DNA of 64,000 bases from Eriocheir sinensis (GCF_024679095.1 NC_066513.1:4489526-4553525), one strand, 5' to 3'; counted from the first letter of the stretch, positions 22,589 to 33,188 are shown. The notes: generated from the sequence alone by a model not told the origin. Translations and numbers: made by a program.

Positions 22589-23953
22589 ATGCTGGCCGCT
22601 ACGCAACTCCAGGACGCGCCACAGAGGCTGTGTGGCGTCACGGGGCACTGCGTGCAGTCTGAGGGCCCAGTGGAGGCTCGTCTCGGCGTAGGCAGCGCTG
22701 TGGAGCGCCGGCCGATGGACGTCGCCGATCGAGACGACCCGTGCGTGCTGGGCCTCGACTACCTGACGCAGGGCGAGGCCTGTGCCGACCTTGGACGGGA
22801 GCTGGAGAGGCTGCGCGGACAGGCGCCTTTGCTTCCGAAGGTTGGTTGTGCAGAGGTAGTCGCGGCGGAGCGACTGCACCTTGCCCCGGGGACGGAGGCC
22901 AAGGTCCTGTGTTGCCGGTCGGACGCGATGCCAACGGAAGGCACGGTGGAGTCCACTGAGGGCCTGCAGCTGCCTGGTGGTGTGGCAGCCAGACGGAGTC
23001 TCGAAGGAGCGGGGGAGGAGTCAGTCACGGTGCTAGTGGCTAACTCCTCCGACGAGGCTCGGGAAGTACCCGCTGGTGCCAAGCTGGGCACCTGTGAGGA
23101 GGTGGAGCGCCCAGAGGAGACGTCGGGCAGCGAGGAGTCGGCCGCTGTGGGGCCGCTGCCCGACTTCCTGGAGGATTTGGCGCACCGGAGCGCCGCTAAC
23201 CTGACGGAGGCGCAGACGGAGAAAATGCGCCACACCCTGGCCCAGTACGCGGACGTGTTCAGCAGGGGTGACTTGGATCTGGGCCGCACGGGGTTGGTGA
23301 AGCATGGCATCAACACGGGAAATGGTGCGCCCACCAGGAGCCCGCCCCGACGTGTCGTGCCGGCCAGGCGGGAGGAATTGCAGCGCGCCGTCAACGAGCT
23401 GGCGGCGCAGGGGGTGATGGAGCGGACAGACTGTCCGTGGCCCTCAGCAGTCGTCCTGGATATGAAGAAGGACGGCACACAGCGCTTCTGTGAGGACTGC
23501 CGGGCGCTGAGGGACGAGACTGGCGAGGACTCTCACCCCCTGCCGTGGACCGACGACGCGCTGACGAGGGCCTTGGAGTTCGGGGCATTGACGACGATCA
23601 GCGGCCTAGCGGCGGCCGCCCCGCCCTGCCATGACCTCCGGGGCCGGATGGCGAAGGTGAAGATGAAGGCAGCGTCGATGAAGGCGAGCCCGGAGGGTCT
23701 CCGTGGCTCTTGCGGGGGCTGTGGCAAGAGGGGGCATAGGTGCAGTCGGTGCCTGGGGGAGCGAAGGACGCGTTCCCTCGACCGGCTGAGCCCCGACGCC
23801 CTCCAGCCGCGCTGTAAGGACTGTGGCCAGTCAGGCCACCGCTTGAGTGCCTGTCCCAGGTCCAGGGACGCGGCGCGGGCGGGAAGCGCGGACGGGCTGG
23901 AGAAGGGAGTCGACTTCCAGCCGTCTCCCGCCCTCGGGCCCCGCCTTGAGTAA
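22589..23953 (+). CDS. mosaic frame: protease part, RT N-terminus, zinc knuckles
   Basis: A 454-codon frame in a different phase from gag. Its upstream edge overlaps gag by 37 bases, and the first ATG (22589) follows the gag stop at once. The order is the C-terminal half of a retropepsin (MDVADRDDPCVLGLDYLTQ), a linker, and the RT N-terminus (VMERTDCPWPSAVVLDMKKD...RFCEDCRAL...LPWTDDAL) ending where LDL-A-GY should begin. Two CX2CX4HX4C knuckles (CGGCGKRGHRCSRC, CKDCGQSGHRLSAC) follow, which normally belong to gag upstream of the protease. The catalytic Asp of the protease and the RT active site are absent. It is an open but scrambled frame; whether it is translated is unknown. Confidence 0.7.
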   Translation: MLAATQLQDAPQRLCGVTGHCVQSEGPVEARLGVGSAVERRPMDVADRDDPCVLGLDYLTQGEACADLGRELERLRGQAPLLPKVGCAEVVAAERLHLAPGTEAKVLCCRSDAMPTEGTVESTEGLQLPGGVAARRSLEGAGEESVTVLVANSSDEAREVPAGAKLGTCEEVERPEETSGSEESAAVGPLPDFLEDLAHRSAANLTEAQTEKMRHTLAQYADVFSRGDLDLGRTGLVKHGINTGNGAPTRSPPRRVVPARREELQRAVNELAAQGVMERTDCPWPSAVVLDMKKDGTQRFCEDCRALRDETGEDSHPLPWTDDALTRALEFGALTTISGLAAAAPPCHDLRGRMAKVKMKAASMKASPEGLRGSCGGCGKRGHRCSRCLGERRTRSLDRLSPDALQPRCKDCGQSGHRLSACPRSRDAARAGSADGLEKGVDFQPSPALGPRLE

Positions 23954-24079
23954 GCTGCCGCCGCCCGACCAGCGTGTTGCCAGTGGGAGGCTTAGCGGTT
24001 GTAGCCACGACGCGTGACAGTGGACACCGGGGGCTGAGGAGTGCTCGGCGCGGCCTGACCCGGGGTAGTGTGTGCTGCT

Positions 24080-24345
24080 GGAGGGGCCAGTGGAGGCTCG
24101 TATCGGCGTAGGCAGCGCTGTGGAGCGCCGGCCGATGGACGTCGCCGATCGAGACGAGCCGTGCTTGCTGGGCCTCGACTACCTGACGCAGGCCAGTAAG
24201 GCTCGTGGTGGCCTCGGACGGGAGCTGGAGAGGGTGACCGGAATGGTGCCCTTTGCTTCCAGGAGGTTTTCGAGCATGGCTGCGTGGGGAGGTAGTCACG
24301 GCTGGGCGAGGGCACCTTGCCCCGAGGGTGGAGGCCAGGAGCCGG
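24080..24345 (+). repeat. second copy of the protease segment within the LTR element
   Basis: It repeats 22658-22905, including a near-identical stretch of roughly 110 bases through CGTCGCCGATCGAGACGA and CTGACGCAG, then diverges with small insertions. It encodes the same retropepsin C-terminal piece. Confidence 0.85.
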
Positions 24346-24481
24346 TGTCGACTGTCCCGAGCGTCACGTGGAGCGGATGGCGTGGAAGAGCCCACTGAGG
24401 ACTGGCGGCTGGTCGACGGCGTGGCTGACAGGCGGAGCCCCTTGGGGGCGCGAGAAGAGACTGTGGAGGACAGACTGATTT

Positions 24482-24948
24482 ATGTGTATTGCATGTATTT
24501 TTCTGTGTTCAATGTTTGGCCGGGCGCTCAGGCTACCGGTGGATTTGGCCACGGGGCGGCCTCCCGACGTGAGCTTGCCCACCGTCACCTCTGGCTTCGC
24601 AGCGGCACTGCAGGAAAGCCTGGCTGAGGTGCACCGACGCGTACGGGGCAAGCTCAAGGTGGCAGGCCAGGCCATGAAATGGAGACATACGGTGAGGAAG
24701 GAGAGGACGTGAGCCCCAGCAGCGGCGAAGGGGACGTGTCAGAGGTCGACCAAGGGGCGAACGAGAACATGGGCGGTGCGGGCGAAGCGGCAGATGTCAG
24801 TGACGACCCTGAGCAAGTACCTGGGGCCGACGACGCGGCTCTGGGTGCCACCGCCTGCCTGCCGCCGCCCGCATCCCAGCGGCGCCCTCGGCGAGAGAGG
24901 CGTCGGCCGGGATGGTTAAGAGACTTTAGTGATGTCCCAGGGGACTGA
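24482..24948 (+). pseudogene. integrase C-terminal remnant of the LTR element
   Basis: The frame at 24482-24712 contains LRLPVDLATGRPP, then AEVHRRVRGKLKVAGQAMK, the conserved region that follows the catalytic core of Gypsy integrases. It then ends, and a second frame (24679-24948) gives an acidic stretch closing with RRRPGWLRDF, a tail also typical of these polyproteins. The HHCC finger and DDE core are missing. Confidence 0.7.
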
Positions 24949-25011
24949 TTAGTTTGATTAATTTCATGTTTTGTTTGTTGAATGTTGGGGCAGCCGGGTC
25001 GACTGCCTTCT

Positions 25012-25025
25012 GAAGGGGGAGATAG
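25012..25025 (+). promoter_or_regulatory. polypurine tract
   Basis: GAAGGGGGAGATAG lies directly before the 3' LTR, the usual primer site for plus-strand DNA synthesis. Confidence 0.75.
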
Positions 25026-25504
25026 TGTTACGAATGTGCTGTATGTGAATGATTGTATGTGTAATGTGATGAAATTGTAGCATGATGCAATGTTAGCTCA
25101 GCATGGTGCAACTCAACTTGTTGGGACAAGAGAGACAGAGGGGGGCCCGGGGCCGCCGGGCAGGAAGTGCTGAGTCGAGAAGACGCGTCTCTGGGCTTGA
25201 GAGAGTGTTCAGCTGTGTGCTCCGCTCGCGAGCTGTGTGCATCCGGTGTGCGTGTCTGCCGTGCCCCTGTACTGTGCCTCATTAACTGTTCTGTGCCCTT
25301 GAAAGTTGCTGTACTGTGTGAAGAACCTGTCATTAAACTAGAACTTAGTGTTGAACGTGTATCCTTTGTGCCCTGCCTCGTTCCCTCCTCCCCTCGGTGT
25401 TCGGTGTGGGCCGCTGTGAGTCTGGTGCCCGTGTGGCTGTTCTGGGGGGGATTACGCCGCCTGCCTGCCCGTGGATGGTGTGTGGTAGGGGGGGTGGCGT
25501 AACA
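25026..25504 (+). repeat. 3' LTR
   Basis: 479 bp, two differences from the 5' LTR. It is followed by the ATAT target duplication at 25505-25508. Confidence 0.92.
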
Positions 25505-25508
25505 ATAT

Positions 25509-25905
25509 CATATCCATCATAGTTACCTATTCGGTAAGGCAGCAAACAAACATTTGATTGCCTTTAAAGTGCAAAATATGCCACTATGAAGTGTTCTACT
25601 GCTCTTCGAAGACAGTCAGAGATGGCAATTTTTCTGAAAATAATGTCAAACTTTTCAATTCTTTGCAAACAGGTGGTGGATATAATTTGTACTCTGTGGC
25701 AGCAACCACCATCACCACCAAGTCCATGACAAGGAGTGCCTATTATGACATCCAGAGCTATGTTGGAGATAAATATTTTACCCTTGAAAATTATTATAGA
25801 GACTTGAGAGACAGCAACGGCAAATGCATAGCCGAGGTGCATGAAATACCATCGGGGCGGGTAAAGAAAGCTTCTGCAGCTGACTATGCTACAGGAAGCT
25901 TCTAA
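25509..25905 (+). pseudogene. Mutator-like transposase-family gene, downstream part
   Basis: A frame reading KCKICHYEVFYCSSKTV, then FSENNVKLFNSLQTGGGYNL and MTRSAYYDIQSYV. A C-x-x-C followed by SSK and an N-V-x-x-x-x-x-x-x-x-G-x-G segment matches the conserved N-terminal half of Mutator-like transposase proteins. An in-frame TGA lies shortly before it and the frame ends at 25905, well short of a full protein. It continues the piece at 20720-20867, interrupted by the LTR element. Confidence 0.45.
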
Positions 25906-26631
25906 ATGAATAGATGGAGTGTGGGGAAGTAGCCTACCTCTTGTAAAACAAAATCCCCACATGATAAACTTATGTTCTGATGATCCCCAGAGGTAAGGTA
26001 AAATATTACCGCGAAAGGCCTGAAACATATGTCTCATACTTCTGAGAAACTGCAGCTACAACAACCATTTTCTCAGGGTTAGTTGACCACATGACAAAGA
26101 TGACGCCTACCAAATTTCATCCAGACAAGTCTAATACTTTATGAGATATGGAGTAATATGTAAAATATTTTTTCAACGCTAATTTCTCAAAAATCTACTT
26201 TTCTGAGTTTTGAAAATCAATGACAACTTTATTTCTTTTCCAAGGTGAACAATTTCCCTAACACTTCTTATTCAACCATTTCCCTAACACTACCTTGTCC
26301 TGAAATTTAAGATAAAGAATTTCAAGTATTTTATTTTTAATTTAAAAAGAAAAAGTGTACCTCTTTTTTTTTAATTATAAAAAATAGAAAAAAACTAAAA
26401 ATCTCAAATTCTGGAACAAGGAAATTATAAAAAAAGGTTGAATTTTAAAGCTAAGTACAGTGGAACTGCCTTCTGTTCCATACTGAGAAGTAGTAGGCTT
26501 ATACATTATAAATGGACAACATATGACAGTAGGAATTGAAATGTGACAATATTAAATAGCAAAACTTTATATTAATTTAAATTGGTTAGTATTTGGCAAA
26601 GTGTGTGTTAATGATTATGTATGCTATACAG
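25906..26631. other. AT-rich, no gene seen
   Basis: Long A and T runs and no coding motif. The last ~40 bases end in ATACAG, a plausible splice acceptor for the exon at 26632. Confidence 0.5.
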
Positions 26632-28287
26632 ACAGGAGCATCATCTTCACCAGCTGCTGTGGAGGATGGCCAGGCAGTTCTTAAAGTCCACTTTGCAGGA
26701 TTGGAGAAAGAATCCAAAAAAAGCTCCCCTGACTTTGACCTCATTGCTAGGAAACTTGAGAGAACATTTGCTTACAGGCTGACCAGGGTTTATGACCCAC
26801 TGTTAGATGTTGCATATATTCTTTCTGAGTTTCCTGCACTGAGACGGAGAAACTGTGTAAGTTTTGCCTGTCACTTCAAAAAAACAGTAAGACTTTTTCT
26901 CATGGCTTTCAATAGTCTAAGTTAAACACCTTTATTTATAAGGGTGCAGAATTGCTCCTTTTTTTATTTCAGTTAAATTGCCTCTTGATTATGGTACATC
27001 TTAATGTGGCTTAAAATACCTTCTGCAGAATGGTCTAAGTGTAGAATGTTTAATTTATCTACACTGTAAAACTTGCTAGTTTGTTGATATATACTGTAGA
27101 TTTTATTTCTCTTTGAACATGTCTTCCTGAACCCTTACTTAATTTCAAATCCTCTGTCCCAGATTGGACAGGACTACTTTCATTTTTAGTTTTGTGTGTT
27201 TATTTAATCTATGCTTTCAGTTTACTAGGGAGGCCATGCTGTGTGGTATTAGCCAGCCAACTGAAAGATGGGAACAGCTCCACAGGGCCATTCCAGAGCT
27301 TTCCAAACATTGCAAAAGGAGATGCAACCAGTTTCAGGTGTTTGAAAGGAAGTATATGGAATGTTTGAATAGCACCTTTGCTGAGGAAGACAGGAAATGT
27401 TAGTTTTATTTTGTATGACGATCAAGAAAAGCATGTTGATCCCTTATTGCAAGGTTTCTCAATTGGGGTTCCACAGAACTCTTGGGTTCCATAACAAGTG
27501 TCACTAGGGTTTCAAGAGACTGTGATAATAATACATGTTTATTTTATTGATTGGCATTTCAGTCATATGAAAAAGTATATTTTATTGATTGGCATTCCAG
27601 TCATATGAAAAATGCAAGTTTGCTGTTGAGACATCATTTGCATTTTACACATTGAACTGTTGTGATTTTCATTTTTCTTTATGATAAGCTGTCAAAAATA
27701 GTTCAGTCAGTTTTGCATTTGGCAGGTTTCATTCTAGCTTGTTTGATTGTTTAGCAGAACAGTGCTCCCAGCTGGAAGGGCAAGAATTAAAAAAGTGAAG
27801 CAATGTTAGGTTGGGCCTGTCACGGTGTTAAGAAGTTATTACAAGTACTCTTCATGAATATTTTGCAACATGGATAAACATTGTGGTAGTGGTTTATCTG
27901 AATCACTACTGTTTTGACTATCAAGTGTTCTCTTTGAGGTCCCTGGAAGTGCATTGCCAAAGGTCTCCTCAGTTGGGGGCTTGCTAGTGAGAATAGGTAA
28001 ATGGTTCAATTTCTGCTAAAAGTGATGCTTACAAAGACACAGAGGAACAGTACTAAATTAAAACAAAATAAATAAAAGGTGAAATAAATCTCTAGATATT
28101 CATTGATGATTCAGTCATGTGCTGTCATTATTGTTTTTACTACTGTCGCTATCATCTGCTTAGCATTATAACAATTTGTTTAATTAAATGTTTCAGAGCA
28201 TGGCCTAAAATTTGCACTCCAAATCCTCCCATTCATTTTTCATAAAGTTGTGGGTTTGTTGCTGCTGCAGATTATTCAAGTATGTAT

Positions 28288-28366
<79 letters not shown>

Positions 28367-28765
28367 TGTGTGTGTGTGTTCATATTGTTGTATTCTAATT
28401 ATACTCTCAGAAGCTTTTATGAAAATGACTTTTTGAAACACAAAAACAATGCTGTCTCGATTTCTAGGTTATATTCAAATTTTTCTTTTCAGGACATGAA
28501 GTTCCTATCTCCAGTGCTTGTTGGGGAAGATGCTGGCTTTCAACTGTATGTGAATGGGATGCTCTATTCTTGTCAAGAATTACAAAGTTCTCAAGCAGCT
28601 GTGAAGCATTGTTTCACAGCTACTGGGTGTTTGTTTTGGAATACCCAAGCAAATACAGAGGACTTTGTTATTCTTGGAAAAATACAATCTTCCAGAATAC
28701 CACATATACAGTACCAGCCACTGTTGCTACATGGGAAAAAAGCTAAATTTGTATTATTAGTTTAG
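26632..28765 (+). CDS. three phase-0 exons of a possible host gene (3' end)
   Basis: Exon 26632-26856 (75 codons; acceptor ATACAG, donor GTAAGT), exon 27221-27337 (39 codons; acceptor CTTTCAG, weak donor GTGTTT) and exon 28493-28765 (90 codons and stop; acceptor TCTTTTCAG) join in the same phase. They contain SPDFDLIARKLERTFAYRL, YILSEFPALRRR, REAMLCGISQPTERWEQL and FLSPVLVGEDAGFQLYV. The TF-x-x-R...FPAL pattern followed by a helical block recalls uncharacterised proteins known from fish and invertebrates, but no function can be named. Upstream exons are not identified. The middle exon has a second possible donor at 27352, so this model is provisional. The long intron holds AT-rich sequence and the (AT)n/(GT)n tract at 28292-28379. 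Confidence 0.5.
28292..28379. repeat. (AT)n then (GT)n microsatellite
   Basis: AT dinucleotides to ~28362, followed by GT to 28379, within the putative last intron. Confidence 0.95.
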
Positions 28766-28984
28766 GAAAGTCTTAACCTAACTATACACTATGTCTTTGC
28801 CCATGTATTAACATGATTCTGATTCTGTGTGTGTGTGTGTGGTCACCACGGCCTGATTACCTGTTGGACTCGTAATTGCCAGGATGTACCCTCTCGACAT
28901 GAGCAAGTGCTCTTTATCGTCGATCTATGGGTACTGCAAGGACCTCACACACCACACCCCCCACCCCCTTGCTCAAGTGCGTGT

Positions 28985-29276
28985 GTGTGTATTTACCTAG
29001 TTGTGACATACGGGAAAAGAGCTACGCTCGCACTGACCCGTCTCCATATCCTCTCTTATCCAACTTTTCCTTAAAATCATGAATGTTTCTTGCACAAACC
29101 ACCTCCTCCTCCAGTCCATTCCATAGCTCAGTGCTTCTGTTTGGGAAGCTAAACTTTTTCACATCTCGCCTACACGTGGTCGCCCTCAACTTCTTTCCAT
29201 GTCCCGCTCGCCAACCTGTACACCACTATCAGGTCTCCTCTTTCTCTTCTTCTCTCCAGGGTTGTGATCCCCATGC
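28985..29276 (-). mobile_element. LINE 3' end, first of two head-to-tail copies
   Basis: On the minus strand it encodes the last part of a CR1-like ORF2 and a 3' end reading CACAACTAGGTAAATAC, followed by CA repeats. It is nearly identical to the corresponding part of the copy at 29312-30051, with a deletion. Confidence 0.7.
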
Positions 29277-29311
<35 letters not shown>

Positions 29312-30051
29312 TTACCTAGTTGTGACATACGGGAAAAGAGCTACGCTCACGCTGTCCCGTCTCCATATTAGCTCTTATCCAACTTTTCCTTAAAATCATG
29401 AATGTTTCTTGCACAAACCACCTCCTCCTCCAGTCCATTCCACAGCTCAATGCTTCTGTTTGGGAAGCTAAACTTTTTCACATCTCGCCTACACGTGGTC
29501 GCCCTCAACTTCTTTCCATGTCCTCTTGTTTCTCTCTCGCTTTACACACACAGGTCCCCTCTGTCCAGATTCTCCACCCCGCTCGCCACCCTGTACACCG
29601 CTATCAGGTCTCCTCCTCTTCTTCTCTCCAGGGTTGTGAGCCCCATGCTATTGAGTCTCTCCTCGTAAGTCCAATCCCTAAGTTCCTGTACCATCTTAGT
29701 TGCCATTCTCTGTACTCTTTCCAGCTTTCTTATATTCTTCTTTTCATGAGGAGACCAGACCACTGCTGCATACTCCAACCTTGGCCTTATCATTGTAACT
29801 ATTATTTTCTTCATCATCTCTTCGTCCAAATACACAAATGCCGTCCTTATGTTCTTCAGCAAATTCATTGTTTGTCCCATTATCCAGTTGATGTGTTTGT
29901 CCGGTGACATGTTCTCTGAGATAGTCACTCCCAAATCTTTTTCTTCCATTCCTCTGCATATTATCTCACCTCCCATCTTATAATCATATTCACATCTTCT
30001 ACCACTCCTACCAAACTCTATTTTTTTACATTTCCCAAGGTTGAATTCCAT
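29312..30051 (-). mobile_element. CR1-like LINE, RT C-terminal part and 3' end
   Basis: A minus-strand frame from 30051 with MEFNLGKCKKIEFGR, CRGMEEKDLGVTISENM, RPRLEYAAVVWSPH and KLERVQRMATKMV. These are the post-catalytic 'thumb' motifs of CR1/L2-like reverse transcriptases. The frame runs to 29542 and decays after that. The 3' end (GTAAATATATACACAC) adjoins a GT/CA tract at 29279-29304. The catalytic domain is missing by 5' truncation. Confidence 0.75.
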
Positions 30052-30076
30052 CTAGCATGTACCACTCCATTCCCAT

Positions 30077-30079
<3 letters not shown>

Positions 30080-30125
<46 letters not shown>
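30080..30125. repeat. (TG)n microsatellite
   Basis: 46 bases of TG repeats. Confidence 0.95.
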
Positions 30126-30127
<2 letters not shown>

Positions 30128-30429
30128 ATTCATATTGTTGTGATCTAATTATACTCTCGGAAGCTTTTCTGAAAAGACTCTGGCCTCTGGGATTGAAAGT
30201 CTCCTGGGCCAAAATCAAGGTCCAGTTGTGTAGAGGCTTTCTGCCTGTATACAGTCTGTTCATGCATGTGGTGAGGACATTGAGATCACCAAAAGTTTGA
30301 CATATTACAGAAGCATGCATAACAATGGTGGGTTTTACCATGAAGTCTTATGGCAGATTGGCTTGGCCCATGGTGTTATGGACTCGCACGACATGTGTAT
30401 ATGGCATTGTTGATACCTGTGTAGGCAGA

Positions 30430-30905
30430 CAAATATTCATATCCCTTAGTCACTCGTGCCTCCTGTCTGTGAGACATGGAGTGAGTTAAATAAGCGGATT
30501 GATGCCTTTGGTAATAAGTGCCTATGCAGAATCATGAAATATCACTGGAATGACTGTTAAACTAGCAACTACTCCGTGAGACTGATTTGAGGCATATTAC
30601 CCGAATAATCCATCAACGCTAACTATAACTTTACGGACATGTGGCATGCTATCTAGAAGTCTAGCCTCCTTATCGGATTGTTTCTGTAAGAGACAGTCCC
30701 ATGTAGAGGAGGCCAAGGAGATTCCCACAAAGCTTGTAGCTTGAAGAAGTTAATGGTTATGGGCCATGAGGTACTTGATATGGGAAAGGTGCCTGCATGG
30801 AGACTTGCTTAAGGGAACACTCAGAGAGATGGTGTCATGGGGTTCTTGAGGCGATGGGCCTTCCTGGCATGTGTCCCTGCTGACTTATTCACTCACTGGG
30901 TCACC
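30430..30905 (+). mobile_element. decayed LINE ORF2 3' part
   Basis: Fragments in two frames read RIDAFGNKCLCRIMKYHW, then, after stops, RRPR-like and W-R-x-A segments. This is the C-terminal pattern of the endonuclease-RT elements that follow 'WTL...F...CLR-I'. A second remnant of the same kind is at 55541-55801. Many stop codons and frame changes. The sequence from 30126 to 30429 has nothing recognisable. Confidence 0.45.
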
Positions 30906-31278
30906 ACTATATAGGTGAAGCTGTGACCTATTGAGCAGTCTGTTGTGACAGCAGTGCATTGCTGCCAATACTTTGAACTCTACTGCAGAGATTATTAAAA
31001 TGGGAAACAAAAAAATCTCCAGTAAAGCAAAGAGGGGCAAGAAAACATGAAAAGTTTCAAGTCAGAGAAAGTGATTGCCTTGTGAATAACAATTATAATA
31101 ATAACAGTTCAATAGAATTTAAATATTTATTCACACAAAGACTGTACAATACACAGTGCCACACAATCCTGGGATAACACTGCAATGGAAAATGAAATTT
31201 GAATGAAAAAGTAAAACTATTTGATCTGAACATAGAAAATTATGTCGTATACAGTCATCTGAGTACATAAGAGTGGAC

Positions 31279-31282
31279 AATG

Positions 31283-31334
<52 letters not shown>

Positions 31335-31350
31335 TAATAATAATAATAAT
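31279..31350. repeat. (TAA)n microsatellite
   Basis: Nearly perfect ATA/TAA repeats; the surrounding 30906-31278 holds no gene. Confidence 0.95.
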
Positions 31351-32138
31351 TGTAACACAGGCAGCCCTTGCTATACAATCATTCACTGTATGACCATCCT
31401 ATATACAATCTTGTACTCCATACAACAACCTGTATATGATCCACTAAAATGTGTTATGTGATCTGTCTGTGAGTGGCAGTGCAATCACAGTGGCACACAC
31501 AGCAGTGGTTTTCCCTGGCGATCACCACGCCGCCCGGGGGAAAGCATTCCCTGCCCACACCACAGCTCATCTGCAGGCAGAGTGACCGCATCAATCTATT
31601 GGATGATATAAAGAGGCAGCATGGCAGTTGTTAAACGCCCCAAGAAAAGTGAGAACATTTCAATCTCTAAAACCTGGGGATGCATAATGATGCATTTCTG
31701 GTGCACCATCCATATGACACAAAGTACTAACTAACGGGGAGCATACGCCAGGAAGTGTGTTGCTTCACTAACTCACCCACCGACTCCACTCCATAAAGTC
31801 AACCCAGACAGTGTGCCTACATGCAGTTGCCTTTTCCATGTGCCATAATACACAATTAGTCTACCATTAAAGTCAACGGGCTTGTAGCTGTTTTATGTGG
31901 CTTATCGTCTTCAGAATATTGTTGTGAATATGTAAATTGGTAATGCTGAGCCTTGTTATAATATGTTATATTATGAAAAGGAGAGGAGAGGAGGGAGGGG
32001 AGTAAAGAGAAAAATAGGAGGAGGAGGGAGAGGAAGGAAAGGGGAGAGAATGAGAAAGAAAGGAAAGGGAAAGGAAGGAGAGTGAAAGGGAAGGGAAGGA
32101 GACTGAAAGGGAAGTATTGTCAGTTATTACGTTCTAAC

Positions 32139-32142
<4 letters not shown>
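31351..32142. other. no gene; purine-rich from 31975
   Basis: 31360-31440 has a CAGGCAGCCCTTGCTATACAAT phrase that could be a mariner/pogo-like end, without a visible partner. 31975-32115 is GGA/GAAA-rich. Confidence 0.4.
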
Positions 32143-32216
<74 letters not shown>

Positions 32217-32306
32217 ATGTGTGTCTGGGGGGGCATGTGTCTGTGGGGTTTGTCAACACACTGTGGGGACACATCCTGTGGGGCCTGTGAGCTGTGCTGT
32301 GGTGAG

Positions 32307-32370
<64 letters not shown>

Positions 32371-32880
32371 CTTATTTCTCACTTTCTTCTCTCTTTCTGC
32401 TTCTCAGTCTCTTCTTTCTTCTTTTTTACTTCTCTTTCTTCTCTTTTTCTTTTTTTTTTCTTCTCTTTTTCCTTCTTCTTGCTTCTCTTTCTTCTTCTTC
32501 TTCTCTTTCTCTTTTGTTGCTTCTTTCTATTTCTTGTTCTTTTTCTTTTTCTTCTTTCCTTCTTCTTCTTCTCTTTCTTTTTCTTCTCTTTGTTCCTTCC
32601 TTTCTTCTCTTTCTTTTTTTTCTCATTCTTTCTTTCTTTCTTCTCGTCCTTTCTTTCTTATTGTTTTTTCTTCTCTTTCATTCTTCTCTTTCTTTCATTT
32701 TTCTTTTTCCTTTCATCTTCCTTTTTCTTTTTTTCTTCCTTTTCTTGTGTTTTTCTTTCTTCTCTTTCTTTCCTCTTTCTCTTCTTTCTCCCCTCTTATT
32801 TTTTTTCTATCTATATCTATCTATCTGTCTATCTATCTATCAGTCTGCCTAGCTAGTATATCTATCTATCTATAAGTCAA
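32143..32880. repeat. (GA)n, (GA)n, polypyrimidine and (TATC)n array
   Basis: (GA)n at 32143-32210 and 32309-32368, a TTCTT-rich strand at 32370-32808 and TATC/TCTA repeats at 32809-32875. Long frames here (RE, SF and L runs) are translations of simple sequence. Confidence 0.95.
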
Positions 32881-33081
32881 GTGAGGTAAAGAAATATGAA
32901 TAGTTTCTGAACCTGCATGAGTGTGTCAGGCGGGGAAGAGCCGAGACACCCTCAAAGCCAACCTCCAGTCAGCAGCAAACCGTCTTTACAGACCAGTCTA
33001 GGAAACCAGGCCTCTCGGGGACCCAACTGAAGTGGATGAACTATAACCATCAAGCATACAGACAGGCAGCCCTATTAGCTT

Positions 33082-33082
<1 letters not shown>

Positions 33083-33115
<33 letters not shown>

Positions 33116-33165
33116 TACCACCACTACTACTACTACTACTTTTACCACCACCACCACTTCTACTG
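33083..33165. repeat. (TAC)n/(CCA)n trinucleotide tract
   Basis: Imperfect TAC, TTC and CCA triplets ending ~20 bases before a splice-acceptor-like sequence. Confidence 0.9.
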
Positions 33166-33188
33166 TTATCTTTCTTTCCTACTTCCAG

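Larger units (their letters stand above)
20868..25504 (+). mobile_element. young non-autonomous LTR retrotransposon (Gypsy-derived)
   Basis: This is a 4637-bp element bounded by 479-bp direct repeats, TGTTACG...CGTAACA, with ATAT duplicated outside (20864-20867 and 25505-25508). It has a TGG-starting primer binding site, a polypurine tract, a gag frame, then a mosaic of Gypsy pieces out of their normal order: protease C-terminal half, RT N-terminus, two CCHC knuckles, the protease piece again, and integrase C-terminus. The RT catalytic box, RNase H and integrase core are missing, so it must depend on an autonomous relative. It is markedly GC-richer than its surroundings. Two LTR differences in 479 bp indicate a recent insertion. 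Confidence 0.9.

Noticed and set aside
21187..24395. Several long minus-strand frames across the LTR element
   Set aside because: They are antisense to gag and the mosaic frame in GC-rich DNA with few stops; no domains, while the plus strand shows Gypsy motifs.
32082..32875. Long frames rich in RE, SL and SF runs
   Set aside because: Produced by GA and polypyrimidine repeats; open in several frames at once.
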